Positions 10,219 through 19,911 of a DNA stretch of 64,000 nt are shown here, in pieces. Location: the NCBI GenBank assembly GCA_963731105.1, contig CAVSUM010000016.1, positions 310,001-374,000 of the forward strand, read 5' to 3'. The stretch comes from RPQJ01 sp963731105 (lineage in GTDB: Bacteria; Pseudomonadota; Gammaproteobacteria; Steroidobacterales; Steroidobacteraceae). Every line of letters begins with the position of its first letter. Position 1 is the stretch's first letter. The translations under genes were made by a program, and so were the position numbers. A model generated the notes under the pieces. It did no database searches and was not told where the DNA came from. It saw only the letters and a program-made list of their open reading frames with translations.

Positions 10219-12869
10219 CTACGCCGCCAGATCCAGCTTCTGTGGGGTGACCACCTGCGCAGGCGCGATGTCGGGGTTCTGCGCCGCCGCACGACCAGGC
10301 TTCATCGTCGAGAAAAACGCCACCAGCAGCGCGGCCGCATAGGGCACGGCCATCACCGACAGCGCAGCGACCCACACGATGTCGGCCGGGTCATCGAATT
10401 GCGTGGACCACATGGTGCCGAAGATCGCGGCGATGGTGCCGATCAACAGCGCGGCCTCTGCCTTGGCGACCTTGATGGTCTTGGTCCAGGGGGCGGAGTC
10501 TTCGCACTTCGGGGTGCGCAGGAACGGCTTGGACGACGTGAGCAGACCTGCGATCACGCCCTTGCCTACGGTGTAGGACAACGACAGCCCGGTGATCGCC
10601 GAGCGCCAGGGCGCCGCCAAAACCGGTGCCGACCTTGGTGCGGTGCAACCAGACGGTCTTCACTGTCTTGATCGTGAAGATGGCCAGGGCCACGCCCGAC
10701 AATGCCGTCAGCGGCACGTCGAAGTGCCTGGGCGCAATGATCATCAAACCGCTCCAGGCCAGGGCCAGGACCGCGAAGATCAGCGCGAAGCCGTCGGCAA
10801 ACCAGGGCATCCAGCCCGCCAGGAACTGGTAGCGCTGCTCCCTGGTCAGCGACGGCGTGCCGTCGGCCTTGCGGCCCAGGAAGATCGCCGAGGCATGGCG
10901 CTTCAGGATCTGCATGGCGCCGTACACCCAGCGGTAGCGCTGGCATCTTGTAGGCGGCATACGTGTCGGGCATCAGGCCGCGGCCCATGCTGACCGGCGT
11001 GTAGAGAGCAGTGTAGCCCGCCTCGAACACGCGCAAGCCGAACTCCGTGTCCTCGGTAATGCACCACTCGGCCCAGCCGCCGATGCGGTCCATGGCCTCG
11101 CGGCGAATCACGCACATGGTCCCGTGCTGAATGATGGCGTTGTGTTCAGCGCGCTCGACCATGCCGATGCGGAAGAATCCGGTGTACTCCTCGTACAGGA
11201 ACGACTTGAACAGGTTTTCGTTCGCGTCGCGGTAGTCCTGCGGAGCCTGCACGATGCCGACCTTCGGATCGTCGAAGCCCGGCATGACGCTGCGCAGCCA
11301 GTGCGGCGCGACCTGGTAGTCGCTGTCGATCACGGCGATGAACTCGGCCGACGGGTCGGTGAGTTCCAGCGCCTTGTTCAGGGCGCCGGCCTTGAAGCCC
11401 TTGACGTCGTCGAGGTGGTAGAAACGGAACCTCGAGCCCAACGATTCGCAGTGGCTGGCCACCGGCCGCCACAGCGATTCGTCCGAGGTGTTGTTGTCGA
11501 GCAGGATCACTTCGAAGTTCGGGTAATCGAGCCGCGCAAGCGAGTTCAGCGTCTGCATCACCATCAACGGCGGTTCGTTGTGCGTGGGCACATGGATGGA
11601 CACGCGCGGGAAATGCGTGAGGCTGCCCGCAGATGCCGGGCTGGCGCTGCTTGCGCCACAGCGACAAGGCCCATTCGGCGGTTTCGGTCAGCAGCAGGGT
11701 GGCCGTGAACAGCGCCGCCGGCACGATCATCATCATGCCGCCGATGGTGCCGATGTCGACGTAACGCAGGCTGGATGCCTCGACGATGAACAAGCCACCC
11801 GAGACCACCAGGCCGATGGTTCCCGCGAGCAGGAAGTAACCACGCACGCTCAGTTTCGGCACCGCCAGCATCACGGCGAGGCCGATCAGGAACGTCAGGC
11901 CGGCAGCCACGGCCGCGAAGACTCTTCCACTCGGCGAACGACGACAACGGACCGCTGAGGTTGAACTTCGGGTTGCCTTCGGCATCGAGCATGCCCCAGA
12001 ACGCACCGACCGCGCCTTCGTGGCCGGTCGCGCCCTTCCAGGGCTGGTCGTAGGCTTCCATGATGTAGTAGTCGTAGTTCTTCTGTTCGGCGAGTCTCGA
12101 AGAACTTGCGCAGGAAAGCCGCTTCAACGGCGGGTGACGGCACCGAGCCTTTCTTTCACGCGGCCGTCCGACGGCCAGCCGGTTTCGCCGATGACGATCT
12201 TCTTGTCCGGGTACAGCCTGGCGATCTGGTCGAAGGCGGAGGTGATGTACTCCATCGACTCGTCGTAGGAGACGCCTTCCCAGTAGGGCAGCAGGTGAAT
12301 GCCCACGAAGTCAGCGCCTTCGGCCAGCTCGGTTTCGGTCAACCATGTCGGCCACACTTCGGCAGTGCCGACTTCAACCGCGGGTTGCTCGATGGCGGCC
12401 TTGACGCGCTTGATGTAGCCGCTGACTTCGCGGGCCGTCAGTTCGGCACGCACACCCACGGCTTCGTTGCCGACGAACACGCGATCGATGGTGCCGGGGT
12501 TGTCGGCGATGGTCTCGATGGCGCGGGCAATCTCGCCTTCGTTGTAGGTCTTGTCGCCGCGCAACCAGATGCCCAGCGACACCTTCATGCCGAATTCCTT
12601 GGCGACGTAAGGAATCCGGTCGTGGTTGGAGTCGACCGTGTAGGTGCGGATGCGCTTGGTCATCTTCGACAAGTTGCGCCAGGTCGCGACGGATCAGTCT
12701 CGTCGGTGACGTTGTTGTCCTTGTCGAATTCGGAGTAAAGGTCCGAGGGGCTATAGGCCAGCCCGCGAATCTCGCCCTTCCAATCCGGCGCGGTGAGCGG
12801 TTGATCGAGCGACGACCAGAAGGCCACGGACGCGAGACATGCGGCCAGAAGCGCAACGAGAATTCTCAT
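10219..12869 (-). pseudogene. ndvB: NdvB-type beta-1,3-glucan synthase: GH17 + GT2 fusion, with about eight frame breaks
   Basis: One gene of about 883 codons spread over three frames. N-terminal part: membrane/signal segment, then a GH17 glucanase-type domain with acid/base GNEA and nucleophile GETGWPS. Middle: several transmembrane helices. C-terminal part: a processive GT2 domain with all key motifs (IDSDYQ, ITEDTEFG, QRYRW) and further helices. This order matches the Pseudomonas NdvB family that makes cyclic beta-(1,3)-glucans in the cell envelope. Frame changes fall near 12696, 12668, 12140, 12095, 11925, 11640, 10947 and 10620; each is cured by removing one base (for example TTTT to TTT at 10620), and total length is 3n+2 as eight insertions predict. 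All catalytic motifs survive, so this may be an intact gene with consensus errors rather than a dead one. Confidence 0.75.
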
Positions 12870-13607
12870 GGATCTGCCTGTACTGGGAATTTCGATCGTC
12901 GAGGGTGGCCGCAGAGGTGCGGCGCGCCGACCACAGGTCAGCTGAGCACCTCATCGACGTTGAGCGCTGCGGGGCGCGGACGCGATCAGGGCCTCGGCAA
13001 ACAAGGACGGATGCAAGTGCATCTTCATGGCTATGAATCGAGTCTTTGCGGGCGCGAGGCGGATTTAAGGACAGATGCGGCCGTGCCGCAAGCGCTATTC
13101 CGTCGCAAAATGGCGACAGCCTCCGTTGCCGCCCAGACCGCCGCGCCGAACGACGCCCACCACATCAGCGGGCGTTCGCTCGAGGTCGCTGGTGACGGGG
13201 CCAGCACCGATCCGGGAGACTGCTTTACAGACCTGGGCTGCGCCGAGCTGAGCCGCCCGCAAACAGTGGGTACGGTTTGGTCGGCAGGTCAGAGGTTACA
13301 CGTACCTGCCTGAAACATACCGACCCATCCGCGCTGGCAGTCACCTGAACTTGCGCCGGACAGCCGGCATCCACACACCTTGCCAAGCGAGCGGTCGCTC
13401 AGCGCACGGTGCCACCTCGAGGAAGGACCGGCAAGGTGCAGACAGATGAGGAGCAAGCAGGCCTATGTGAAGTTCACCTCGTCAAACCAGGCCCTCGAAG
13501 AGCCGACGCGATATCGATCGAACCGGTGCGGTGTATCGAGCGGATGAGTGCACGGTGGGTGGCTCGCCTCGCGCGCGGTGAAGCACTGCCAACGACCGGC
13601 CGAGGCC
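12870..13607. other. Gene-poor stretch
   Basis: About 740 bases without a convincing gene. Minus-strand frames are full of stops; plus-strand frames translate to arginine-rich shadows with no recognisable domain. It lies between the glucan-synthase gene and the toxin remnant, where rimP-nusA-infB would be expected from gammaproteobacterial gene order. Confidence 0.6.
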
Positions 13608-13893
13608 GTGGCGGCGATAGTCTACTCATCACGCTCGCTGGATCACCTGGAACGGGCGCTAGATTTCCTGCGTGAAGGGCCCGACGCTGGCAGTCGCGGG
13701 CCGCGGACGCGATCTGCTCCGCGGTCGGGAAGCTCGGAGCACACCCGTTGCTGGGGCGGCGCGTTCACGGCGACATCCGCGAAATGGTGATTTCGTACGC
13801 GCGACGGGCTACATCGCTCTATACCGCTTCCTGATACCTCAGGACGAGATCCGAGTCCTCGCCATCCGTCACCAGCGCGAAATCGGCTTCGTT
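13608..13893 (+). pseudogene. RelE/ParE-family toxin remnant
   Basis: Read in successive frames the segment gives a RelE/ParE-like toxin: a GTG start at 13608 then IVYSSRSLDHLERALDFL, a middle KLGAHPLLGRRVHGDIREM with ISYA after it, and the family-typical end TGYIALYRF then VRVLAIRHQREIGF. At least two frame changes (about 13690 and 13800) separate these parts, and the last frame runs on into the tRNA region without a normal stop. Type II toxins of this fold are ribosome-dependent RNases or gyrase poisons. No antitoxin gene was recognised upstream. Probably decayed, or carrying assembly errors. Confidence 0.6.
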
Positions 13894-13926
13894 CCTGAAA
13901 AGCAAAACGGCCCCAGAGGGGCCGTT
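13893..13926 (-). terminator. Terminator after tRNA-fMet
   Basis: Nine-bp stem AACGGCCCC / GGGGCCGTT (13906-13914, 13918-13926) followed on the minus strand by TTGCTTTTC. It lies 13 bases beyond the tRNA 3' end and would end transcripts coming from nuoN and the tRNA. Confidence 0.8.
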
Positions 13927-13939
13927 CGCTTCGATTCGA

Positions 13940-14016
13940 TGGTAGCGGGGGCAGGATTTGAACCTGCGACCTTCGGGTTATGAGCCCGACGAGCTGCCAG
14001 ACTGCTCCACCCCGCA
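13940..14016 (-). tRNA. tRNA-fMet(CAU), initiator
   Basis: 77-nt cloverleaf with encoded CCA. The anticodon loop is CTCATAA, and the anticodon stem has the three G-C pairs (GGG/CCC) typical of initiator tRNA. Positions 1 and 72 are unpaired (U1, U72), also an initiator feature; E. coli has C1-A72. Downstream of nuoN, 52 bases after its stop. Confidence 0.93.
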
Positions 14017-14068
14017 ATCGAGCCGTGCATTATACGGGCACGGCCACCGCGAATCAAACCCCGGGAGA

Positions 14069-15514
14069 CTACGGCAGCACCCGGGCGCACAGCGCCAGCA
14101 GCAGGCCAGGGTACAAGCCGAGCAGCAGCACGGCGAGGCCGTTGGCGCTCAGCACGAAGCGGAACGACGGGCTGCCCCCGAGCGCCTCGCGGCTCGCCGG
14201 CTCGTCGAAGTACATGAGCTTCACCACCCGCAGGTAGTAATAGGCGCCGATCACCGAGAAGATCACCGCGGCGATGGCGAGCCACAGCAGGCCCACGTTC
14301 AACGCTGCCTGGATCACCGCCAGCTTGGCCCAGAAGCCGACGAACGGCGGCACGCCCGCCATGCTGAACATGAGCATCAGCATCACGGCGGCGAACCACG
14401 GGCTGCGGGCATTGAGGCCCTTGAAGTCGTCGAGGCGGTCGGCCTCGAAGCCGGCACGCGACAGCAGGATGATCATGCCGAAGCCGCCGATCGCCATGAT
14501 CACGTAGGTGATCGTGTAGTACAGCGCGGCCTGGTAGCCCTCGCTGGTGCCGGCGAGGATGCCCATCAGGATGAAGCCGACGTGCGAGATCGTCGAATAC
14601 GCCAGCATGCGCTTGAGGTTGACCTGCGCGATCGCCACCACGTTGCCGATCGCCATCGACAGCAGTGCCACCACCACCAGCATGTCCTGCCAGCCGTCGT
14701 GCAGGCCGCCGAGCCCCTCGGCCAGCAGCCGGTACGCGAGCGCGAACGACGCCAGCTTCGGTGCCGAGCTCAGGAACAGCGTCACCGCCGTCGGCGCGCC
14801 GTGGTAGACGTCCGGCACCCACATGTGGAACGGCACGGCGCCGAACTTGAACGCGATGCCGACGATGATGAACGCCAGGCCGAACAGCAGCCCGATCTGG
14901 TTCGGCCCGAACGCGGTCACCGCCTCGCTGACCTGGCCGAGCTGCAGCGACCCGGTCACGCCGTAGATCATCGACATGCCGTACAGCAGCGCGCCCGAGG
15001 CGATCGAGCCCAGCACGAAATACTTGATGGCGGCCTCGGCGGCCACGCCCGAGTCGCGGTTGAACGCGACCATGGCGTACAACGACAGCGCCAGCAGCTC
15101 GACGCCCAGATACAGCGTAATCAGGCTGTTCGCGGAGATCAGCACCATGATGCCGAGCAGCGCGAACAGGCCGAGCACGAAGAACTCGCCCTTCAGCAGC
15201 CGTCGCACCTGCAGGTAGCCGAACGAATACAGGAACACCACCGCCACGGCGCCATACGCCACGACCTTGAGCAGGCCGCCGACCGGGTCCGCCACATAGG
15301 TGCCGTGCCACGCCACCGTGCGCACGTCCACTCCCGTGCGCGCCGTGACCCAGGTCGTCCCGGCGAGCGCCAGCAGCGACAGCACGAAGGTGATGACCCG
15401 TCGCGCGTCGTCGACGAACAGGTCCACGAGCAGGATCACGCAGGTTGCCGTGAGCAGGAAGATCTCAGGCGCGGCGAGCAGCAGGTCGAGCCGGGTGATG
15501 GATGCGGGGTTCAT
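14069..15514 (-). CDS. nuoN: NADH-quinone oxidoreductase subunit N
   Basis: Antiporter-like proton-pumping membrane subunit of complex I, 481 residues, about 14 transmembrane helices. The conserved proton_antipo_M core is visible around NLKRMLAYSTISHVGF with the functional lysine, and SSAPKLASFALAYRL upstream. Last gene of the nuo operon, four bases after nuoM. Start ATG at 15514 (MNPASITRLDLLLAAPEIFL) has normal family length. Confidence 0.96.
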   Translation of the reverse strand: MNPASITRLDLLLAAPEIFLLTATCVILLVDLFVDDARRVITFVLSLLALAGTTWVTARTGVDVRTVAWHGTYVADPVGGLLKVVAYGAVAVVFLYSFGYLQVRRLLKGEFFVLGLFALLGIMVLISANSLITLYLGVELLALSLYAMVAFNRDSGVAAEAAIKYFVLGSIASGALLYGMSMIYGVTGSLQLGQVSEAVTAFGPNQIGLLFGLAFIIVGIAFKFGAVPFHMWVPDVYHGAPTAVTLFLSSAPKLASFALAYRLLAEGLGGLHDGWQDMLVVVALLSMAIGNVVAIAQVNLKRMLAYSTISHVGFILMGILAGTSEGYQAALYYTITYVIMAIGGFGMIILLSRAGFEADRLDDFKGLNARSPWFAAVMLMLMFSMAGVPPFVGFWAKLAVIQAALNVGLLWLAIAAVIFSVIGAYYYLRVVKLMYFDEPASREALGGSPSFRFVLSANGLAVLLLGLYPGLLLALCARVLP

Positions 15515-15518
15515 GGCA

Positions 15519-17033
15519 TCAGACCTTCGTCACCATCATCTGCTGCACCAGGTTCTCGATCGTGGGACGCATCACGTCGAGCAGCGGCGCCGGCCACAGG
15601 CCGAGCGCGAGCACAGCCACTGCCAGCACGCCGAGCACCAGGTACTCGCGGCCGTTCAGGTCCGTGAGCTGCGCCACGTGGTCGTTGCCCACGGGCCCGA
15701 ACACCACGCGCTTGACCAGCCACAGCGTGTAGGCCGCGCCCAGGATCAGGGTCACGGCGGCCAGGAACGCATACCAGAAGTCGGCACGGAACACCGCCAG
15801 GATCACCAGGAACTCGCCGACGAAGCCCGAGGTGCCCGGCAGGCCGGCGTTGGCCATCGCGAACAGCACCATGAACGCGCCGAACACCGGCATGGTGTTG
15901 ATCACGCCGCCGTAGTCGGCGATCTGGCGGCTGTGCATGCGGTCGTAGAGCACCCCGATGCAGAAGAACAGCGCGCCCGAGATCAGGCCGTGCGACACCA
16001 TCTGCACCATCGCGCCGTCGAGGCCCATCGCGGCACCCTGCAGGCTGCCGGTGTGCGCGTAGATCTGGAACCCGGCGAACGCGCCGAGCGTGACGAAGCC
16101 CATGTGCGCGATCGACGAATACGCGATCAGCTTCTTCATGTCCTGCTGAACGAGCGCCACGAGGCCGATGTACACCACCGCGATCAGCGACAGCGCGATG
16201 ACCAGCCAGTCGAGCTCGCGGCTCGCGTCGGGCGCGATGGGCAGGCTGAAGCGCAGGAAGCCGTAGCCGCCCATCTTCAGCATGATCGCCGCCAGGATCA
16301 CCGAGCCGCCGGTCGGCGCCTCGACGTGCGCGTCGGGCAACCAGGTGTGCACCGGCCACATCGGCACCTTGACCGCGAACGCCAGCAGGAAGGCCGTGAA
16401 CACCAGCACCTGCTCGCGCAGCGTGAGCGGCATCGCCTGCAGGTCGGCGATGGCGTAGCTGCCGCCCTGCAGGTACAGGTAGACCAGCGCCACCAGCATC
16501 AGCACCGAGCCGAGGAAGGTGTAGAGGAAGAACTTGACCGTCGCGTACACGCGCCGCGGGCCGCCCCACACGCCGATGATCACGAACATCGGGATCAGCA
16601 TCGCTTCCCACAGCACGTAGAACAGCATCGCGTCGAGGGCGGCGAACACGCCGATCATCAGGCCCTCGAGGATCAGGAACGACGCCAGGTACTGCGCCGG
16701 CCGCTTCTCGATCACCGTCCAGCCGGCGATCACCACCAGCGGCGTGATGAACGCCGTGAGCACGATCAGCGGCATGGAGATGCCGTCGACGCCGAGGTGG
16801 TACCAGGCGTTGAACGCGCCGATCCACGGCTCGCGCTCGACGAACTGCATCGCGGCCGTGGCCGGATCGAAGTCACGCCAGAGCATGACGCTGACCACGA
16901 AGGTGGCGACCGAGGCCGCCAGCGCCAGCCAGCGCGCCGTGGCATGGTTGCGCTCGCCGTGCAGCAGCAGCAGCAGGCCCGCCGCGATCGGCAGCCAGAC
17001 GAGCGTGCTCAGGATGGGCCAGTCAGCTTGCAT
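15519..17033 (-). CDS. nuoM: NADH-quinone oxidoreductase subunit M
   Basis: Second antiporter-like pump subunit of complex I, 504 residues. The LWEAMLIPMFVIIGVWGG segment carries the conserved TM5 glutamate, and VQQDMKKLIAYSSIAHMGF the central lysine region. It follows nuoL after three bases and precedes nuoN. Intact, inner membrane. Confidence 0.97.
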   Translation of the reverse strand: MQADWPILSTLVWLPIAAGLLLLLHGERNHATARWLALAASVATFVVSVMLWRDFDPATAAMQFVEREPWIGAFNAWYHLGVDGISMPLIVLTAFITPLVVIAGWTVIEKRPAQYLASFLILEGLMIGVFAALDAMLFYVLWEAMLIPMFVIIGVWGGPRRVYATVKFFLYTFLGSVLMLVALVYLYLQGGSYAIADLQAMPLTLREQVLVFTAFLLAFAVKVPMWPVHTWLPDAHVEAPTGGSVILAAIMLKMGGYGFLRFSLPIAPDASRELDWLVIALSLIAVVYIGLVALVQQDMKKLIAYSSIAHMGFVTLGAFAGFQIYAHTGSLQGAAMGLDGAMVQMVSHGLISGALFFCIGVLYDRMHSRQIADYGGVINTMPVFGAFMVLFAMANAGLPGTSGFVGEFLVILAVFRADFWYAFLAAVTLILGAAYTLWLVKRVVFGPVGNDHVAQLTDLNGREYLVLGVLAVAVLALGLWPAPLLDVMRPTIENLVQQMMVTKV

Positions 17034-17036
17034 GGG

Positions 17037-18989
17037 TCACTTCACCCAGAGGAGCCACGCGAGCAGCGCCGAGAGGCCGATGATCGTCGCGAAGGCGTAG
17101 TGGTACAGGTAGCCGGACTGGACGCCGCGCATCGCCGAGGCGAGCCAGCCGACGACGCGCGCCGAGCCGTTGACCGCTGCACCGTCGATGATCGCCACGT
17201 CGCCGCCGCGCCACAGCAGGTTGCCGAGCGCGCGGCTGCCACCGGCAATGAAGCGCTCGTTGAACGCGTCGATGTAGTACTTGTTCTCGAGCAGCGTGTA
17301 GAGCCCCCCTGCCCGCTCGCGCAGCTGCCCGGCGAGCTCCGGCCGCTTGAGGTACAGATACCAGGCCAGCAGGACGCCGGCGGCCGCCAGCCCGAGAATC
17401 GGCGAGGCCAGGCCATGGAGCACGAAGGCCCACGGACCATGGAACTCCTCACCGAGCCGGTGCAGCACGTCGTGGGCCGGCGCGACGTAGACGGCATTGC
17501 CAAAGTAGTCGCCGAACAACAGTGCCCCGATCGTGGGCCAGCCGATGGCTACCGACGGGATCGCGAGCAGCACCAGCGGCAGCGTCACGACCCAGGGGCT
17601 TTCGTGCAGGTGTTCGCGGGCGTGCTCGTCCATGCGCTCCCTGCCGTGGAAGGTCATGAAGACGAGCCGGAACGTGTAGAACGCGGTGACGAATACGCCG
17701 ATCAGCACGCACCAGTAGCCGTAGCGGGCCGCCGGCAACGTCGACAGCTCCACGGCCTCGATCAGCGCATCCTTGGAGAAGAACCCGGCAAAGCCCGGGA
17801 AGCCGATCAGCGCCAGCGCGCCGATCAGGCAGGTCCAGTACGTGACGGGCATGTACTTGCGCAGGCCGCCCATCTTGCGCATGTCCTGCTCGTGGTGCAT
17901 CGCGATGATCACGGAGCCCGCCGCCAGGAACAGCAGCGCCTTGAAAAAGGCATGGGTCATCAGGTGGAAGATCGCGCCGGCGTACGCCGACACGCCGAGC
18001 GCAACCGTCATGTAGCCGAGCTGCGACAGCGTCGAATACGCGACGACGCGCTTGATGTCGTTGCTGACGATGCCGAGGAACCCCATGAACAGCGCCGTCG
18101 TGCCGCCGATCACGATGACGAAGCTGAGCGCGGTCTCCGACAGCTCGAACAGCGGCGACATGCGCGCCACCATGAAGATGCCCGCCGTGACCATGGTGGC
18201 CGCGTGGATCAGCGCCGAGATCGGCGTCGGGCCTTCCATCGAGTCCGGCAGCCAGACGTGCAGCGGCACCTGCGCCGACTTGCCCATCGCGCCGATGAAC
18301 AGGCAGATGCAGATCACGGTGACCGCCTGCCAGGCGTGGCCCGGCAGCAGCTCGAAGGTGCTCGCGGCGATCTTGTCCGCCTGGGCGAAGATCTCGGCGT
18401 AATGCAGCGAGCCGGTCAGGTACACGATGCCGGCGATGCCGAGCAGGAAGCCGAAGTCGCCCACGCGGTTGACGATGAACGCCTTCATGTTGGCCAGGAT
18501 CGCCGTGGGGCGCGTGTACCAGAAGCCGATCAGCAGGTAGGAGACGAGGCCCACCGCCTCCCAGCCGAAGAACAGCTGCAGCAGGTTGTTCGACATCACG
18601 AGCATCAGCATCGCGAACGTGAACAGCGAGATGTAGCTGAAAAAGCGCGTGTAGCCGGGGTCGTCGTGCATGTAGCCGATGGTGTACACGTGCACCATCA
18701 GCGACACGAAGGTGACCACCACCATCATCAGCGCGCTCAGGCGGTCGACCAGGAAGCCGACCTCCATGCGGATGCCGTCGCTCACCAGCCAGGTGTAGAC
18801 CGGGCCGTCGAACACCGGCCCGCCCTGCAGCAGCCCCCACAGCACGCGGGCCGACAGCGCGAACGCGATCGCCACGCCGAGGATCGTGACGGTGTGTGCG
18901 CCGGCGCGGCCGATCTGCCGCCCGAACAGGCCGGCGAGGATGGACGCCAGCAGCGGCGCGAGGACGATGGTGAGCAGGGTCTGTTCCAC
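17037..18989 (-). CDS. nuoL: NADH-quinone oxidoreductase subunit L
   Basis: Largest antiporter-like subunit (650 residues) at the far end of the complex I membrane arm, with a C-terminal lateral helix. N-terminal oxidored_q1_N region, then the core with FFGWEAVGLVSYLLIGF (conserved Glu) and SNDIKRVVAYSTLSQLGY (conserved Lys). Follows nuoK after three bases. Full length. Confidence 0.97.
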   Translation of the reverse strand: MEQTLLTIVLAPLLASILAGLFGRQIGRAGAHTVTILGVAIAFALSARVLWGLLQGGPVFDGPVYTWLVSDGIRMEVGFLVDRLSALMMVVVTFVSLMVHVYTIGYMHDDPGYTRFFSYISLFTFAMLMLVMSNNLLQLFFGWEAVGLVSYLLIGFWYTRPTAILANMKAFIVNRVGDFGFLLGIAGIVYLTGSLHYAEIFAQADKIAASTFELLPGHAWQAVTVICICLFIGAMGKSAQVPLHVWLPDSMEGPTPISALIHAATMVTAGIFMVARMSPLFELSETALSFVIVIGGTTALFMGFLGIVSNDIKRVVAYSTLSQLGYMTVALGVSAYAGAIFHLMTHAFFKALLFLAAGSVIIAMHHEQDMRKMGGLRKYMPVTYWTCLIGALALIGFPGFAGFFSKDALIEAVELSTLPAARYGYWCVLIGVFVTAFYTFRLVFMTFHGRERMDEHAREHLHESPWVVTLPLVLLAIPSVAIGWPTIGALLFGDYFGNAVYVAPAHDVLHRLGEEFHGPWAFVLHGLASPILGLAAAGVLLAWYLYLKRPELAGQLRERAGGLYTLLENKYYIDAFNERFIAGGSRALGNLLWRGGDVAIIDGAAVNGSARVVGWLASAMRGVQSGYLYHYAFATIIGLSALLAWLLWVK

Positions 18990-18992
18990 GGC

Positions 18993-19298
18993 TCAGCCCC
19001 TCATCGTGTCGAGGTCTTCGACGTTGATGCCGCGCCGCTGGCGGAACAGCACGACCAGGATCGCCAGGCCGATGGCCGACTCGGCCGCGGCCACGGTCAG
19101 GATGAAGAACACGAACACCTGCCCGGCAAGGTCGTCGAGGTGGTGCGCGAAGGCGATGAAATTGAAGTTCACGGCGAGCAGCATCAACTCGATGCACATC
19201 AGCAGCAGCAGCACGTTCTTGCGGTTGATGAAGATGCCGGCGACCGCGATGGCGAACAGCACGCCCGACAGCAGCAGCACGTGGGACAGCGGGATCAT
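18993..19298 (-). CDS. nuoK: NADH-quinone oxidoreductase subunit K
   Basis: 101-residue, three-helix membrane subunit of complex I. The two functionally important glutamates are in the helices CIELMLLAVNFNF and AAAESAIGLAI. The start ATG at 19298 overlaps the nuoJ stop (ATGA), indicating translational coupling. Confidence 0.96.
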   Translation of the reverse strand: MIPLSHVLLLSGVLFAIAVAGIFINRKNVLLLLMCIELMLLAVNFNFIAFAHHLDDLAGQVFVFFILTVAAAESAIGLAILVVLFRQRRGINVEDLDTMRG

Positions 19299-19897
19299 TG
19301 CCGGCCCTCCGCGTCCATCTTCACCACCCGCACGCGGTCGCGGGCGTTGACCGCGACCTGCTTCGACACGTCCTGCAGCTTCTGGCCCGGGCGGCGCCGC
19401 ATGGTGAGCGTGATGGCGGCCACGATCGCCACCAGCAGGATCACCGCGGCCACCTCGAACGGGAACAGGTACTGCGTGTAGAGCAGCTCGCCCAGCGCCG
19501 CGGTGTTGGAATAGCCCGCAGGCTTCGGCTGCACCAGCACCGTGTCCTCGAGGCCGAGGCGGCGCACGTACACCACCGTGGCAATCTGCGCGATCACGAC
19601 CAGCGCCACCAGCGCGCCGAGCGGCGCGTAGCGGGTGAAACCCTGGCGCAACTTCTCGACGTCCACGTCCATCATCATCACGACGAACAGCCACAGCACC
19701 ATCACCGCGCCCACGTACACCACCACCAGCGTGATGGCGAGGAACTCCGCCTCGAGCAGCAGCCAGATCACGGCGCTGTTGAGGAACGCCACCACCAGGA
19801 ACAGCGCGCAGTGCACCGGGTTGCGCGCGGTGATGACCCCGAGCGCGGAGGCCACCAGCGCGGCGGCGAACACGTAGAACAGCAGGTTGACGATCAT
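19295..19897 (-). CDS. nuoJ: NADH-quinone oxidoreductase subunit J
   Basis: 200-residue membrane subunit of complex I with five predicted helices; the conserved VVYVGAVMVLWLFVVMM helix (the pi-bulge TM3 of the family) is present. Start ATG at 19897 (MIVNLLFYVFAAALV), 14 bases after nuoI. Its stop overlaps the nuoK start by four bases. The long C-terminal tail is charged and cytoplasmic. Confidence 0.96.
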   Translation of the reverse strand: MIVNLLFYVFAAALVASALGVITARNPVHCALFLVVAFLNSAVIWLLLEAEFLAITLVVVYVGAVMVLWLFVVMMMDVDVEKLRQGFTRYAPLGALVALVVIAQIATVVYVRRLGLEDTVLVQPKPAGYSNTAALGELLYTQYLFPFEVAAVILLVAIVAAITLTMRRRPGQKLQDVSKQVAVNARDRVRVVKMDAEGRQ

Positions 19898-19911
19898 GTC
19901 GGGTGGCTCGC

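Noticed and set aside
12801..13313. Plus-strand open frame of 170 codons in the gene-poor stretch
   Set aside because: No ribosome-binding site or domain; its start lies inside the antisense of the glucan-synthase signal region.
15300..19481. Very long plus-strand open frame (about 1390 codons) opposite nuoL-nuoM-nuoK
   Set aside because: It is the antisense of conserved complex I genes in high-GC DNA. Its translation is His/Arg/Gln-rich with no domain; the minus-strand genes explain the region.
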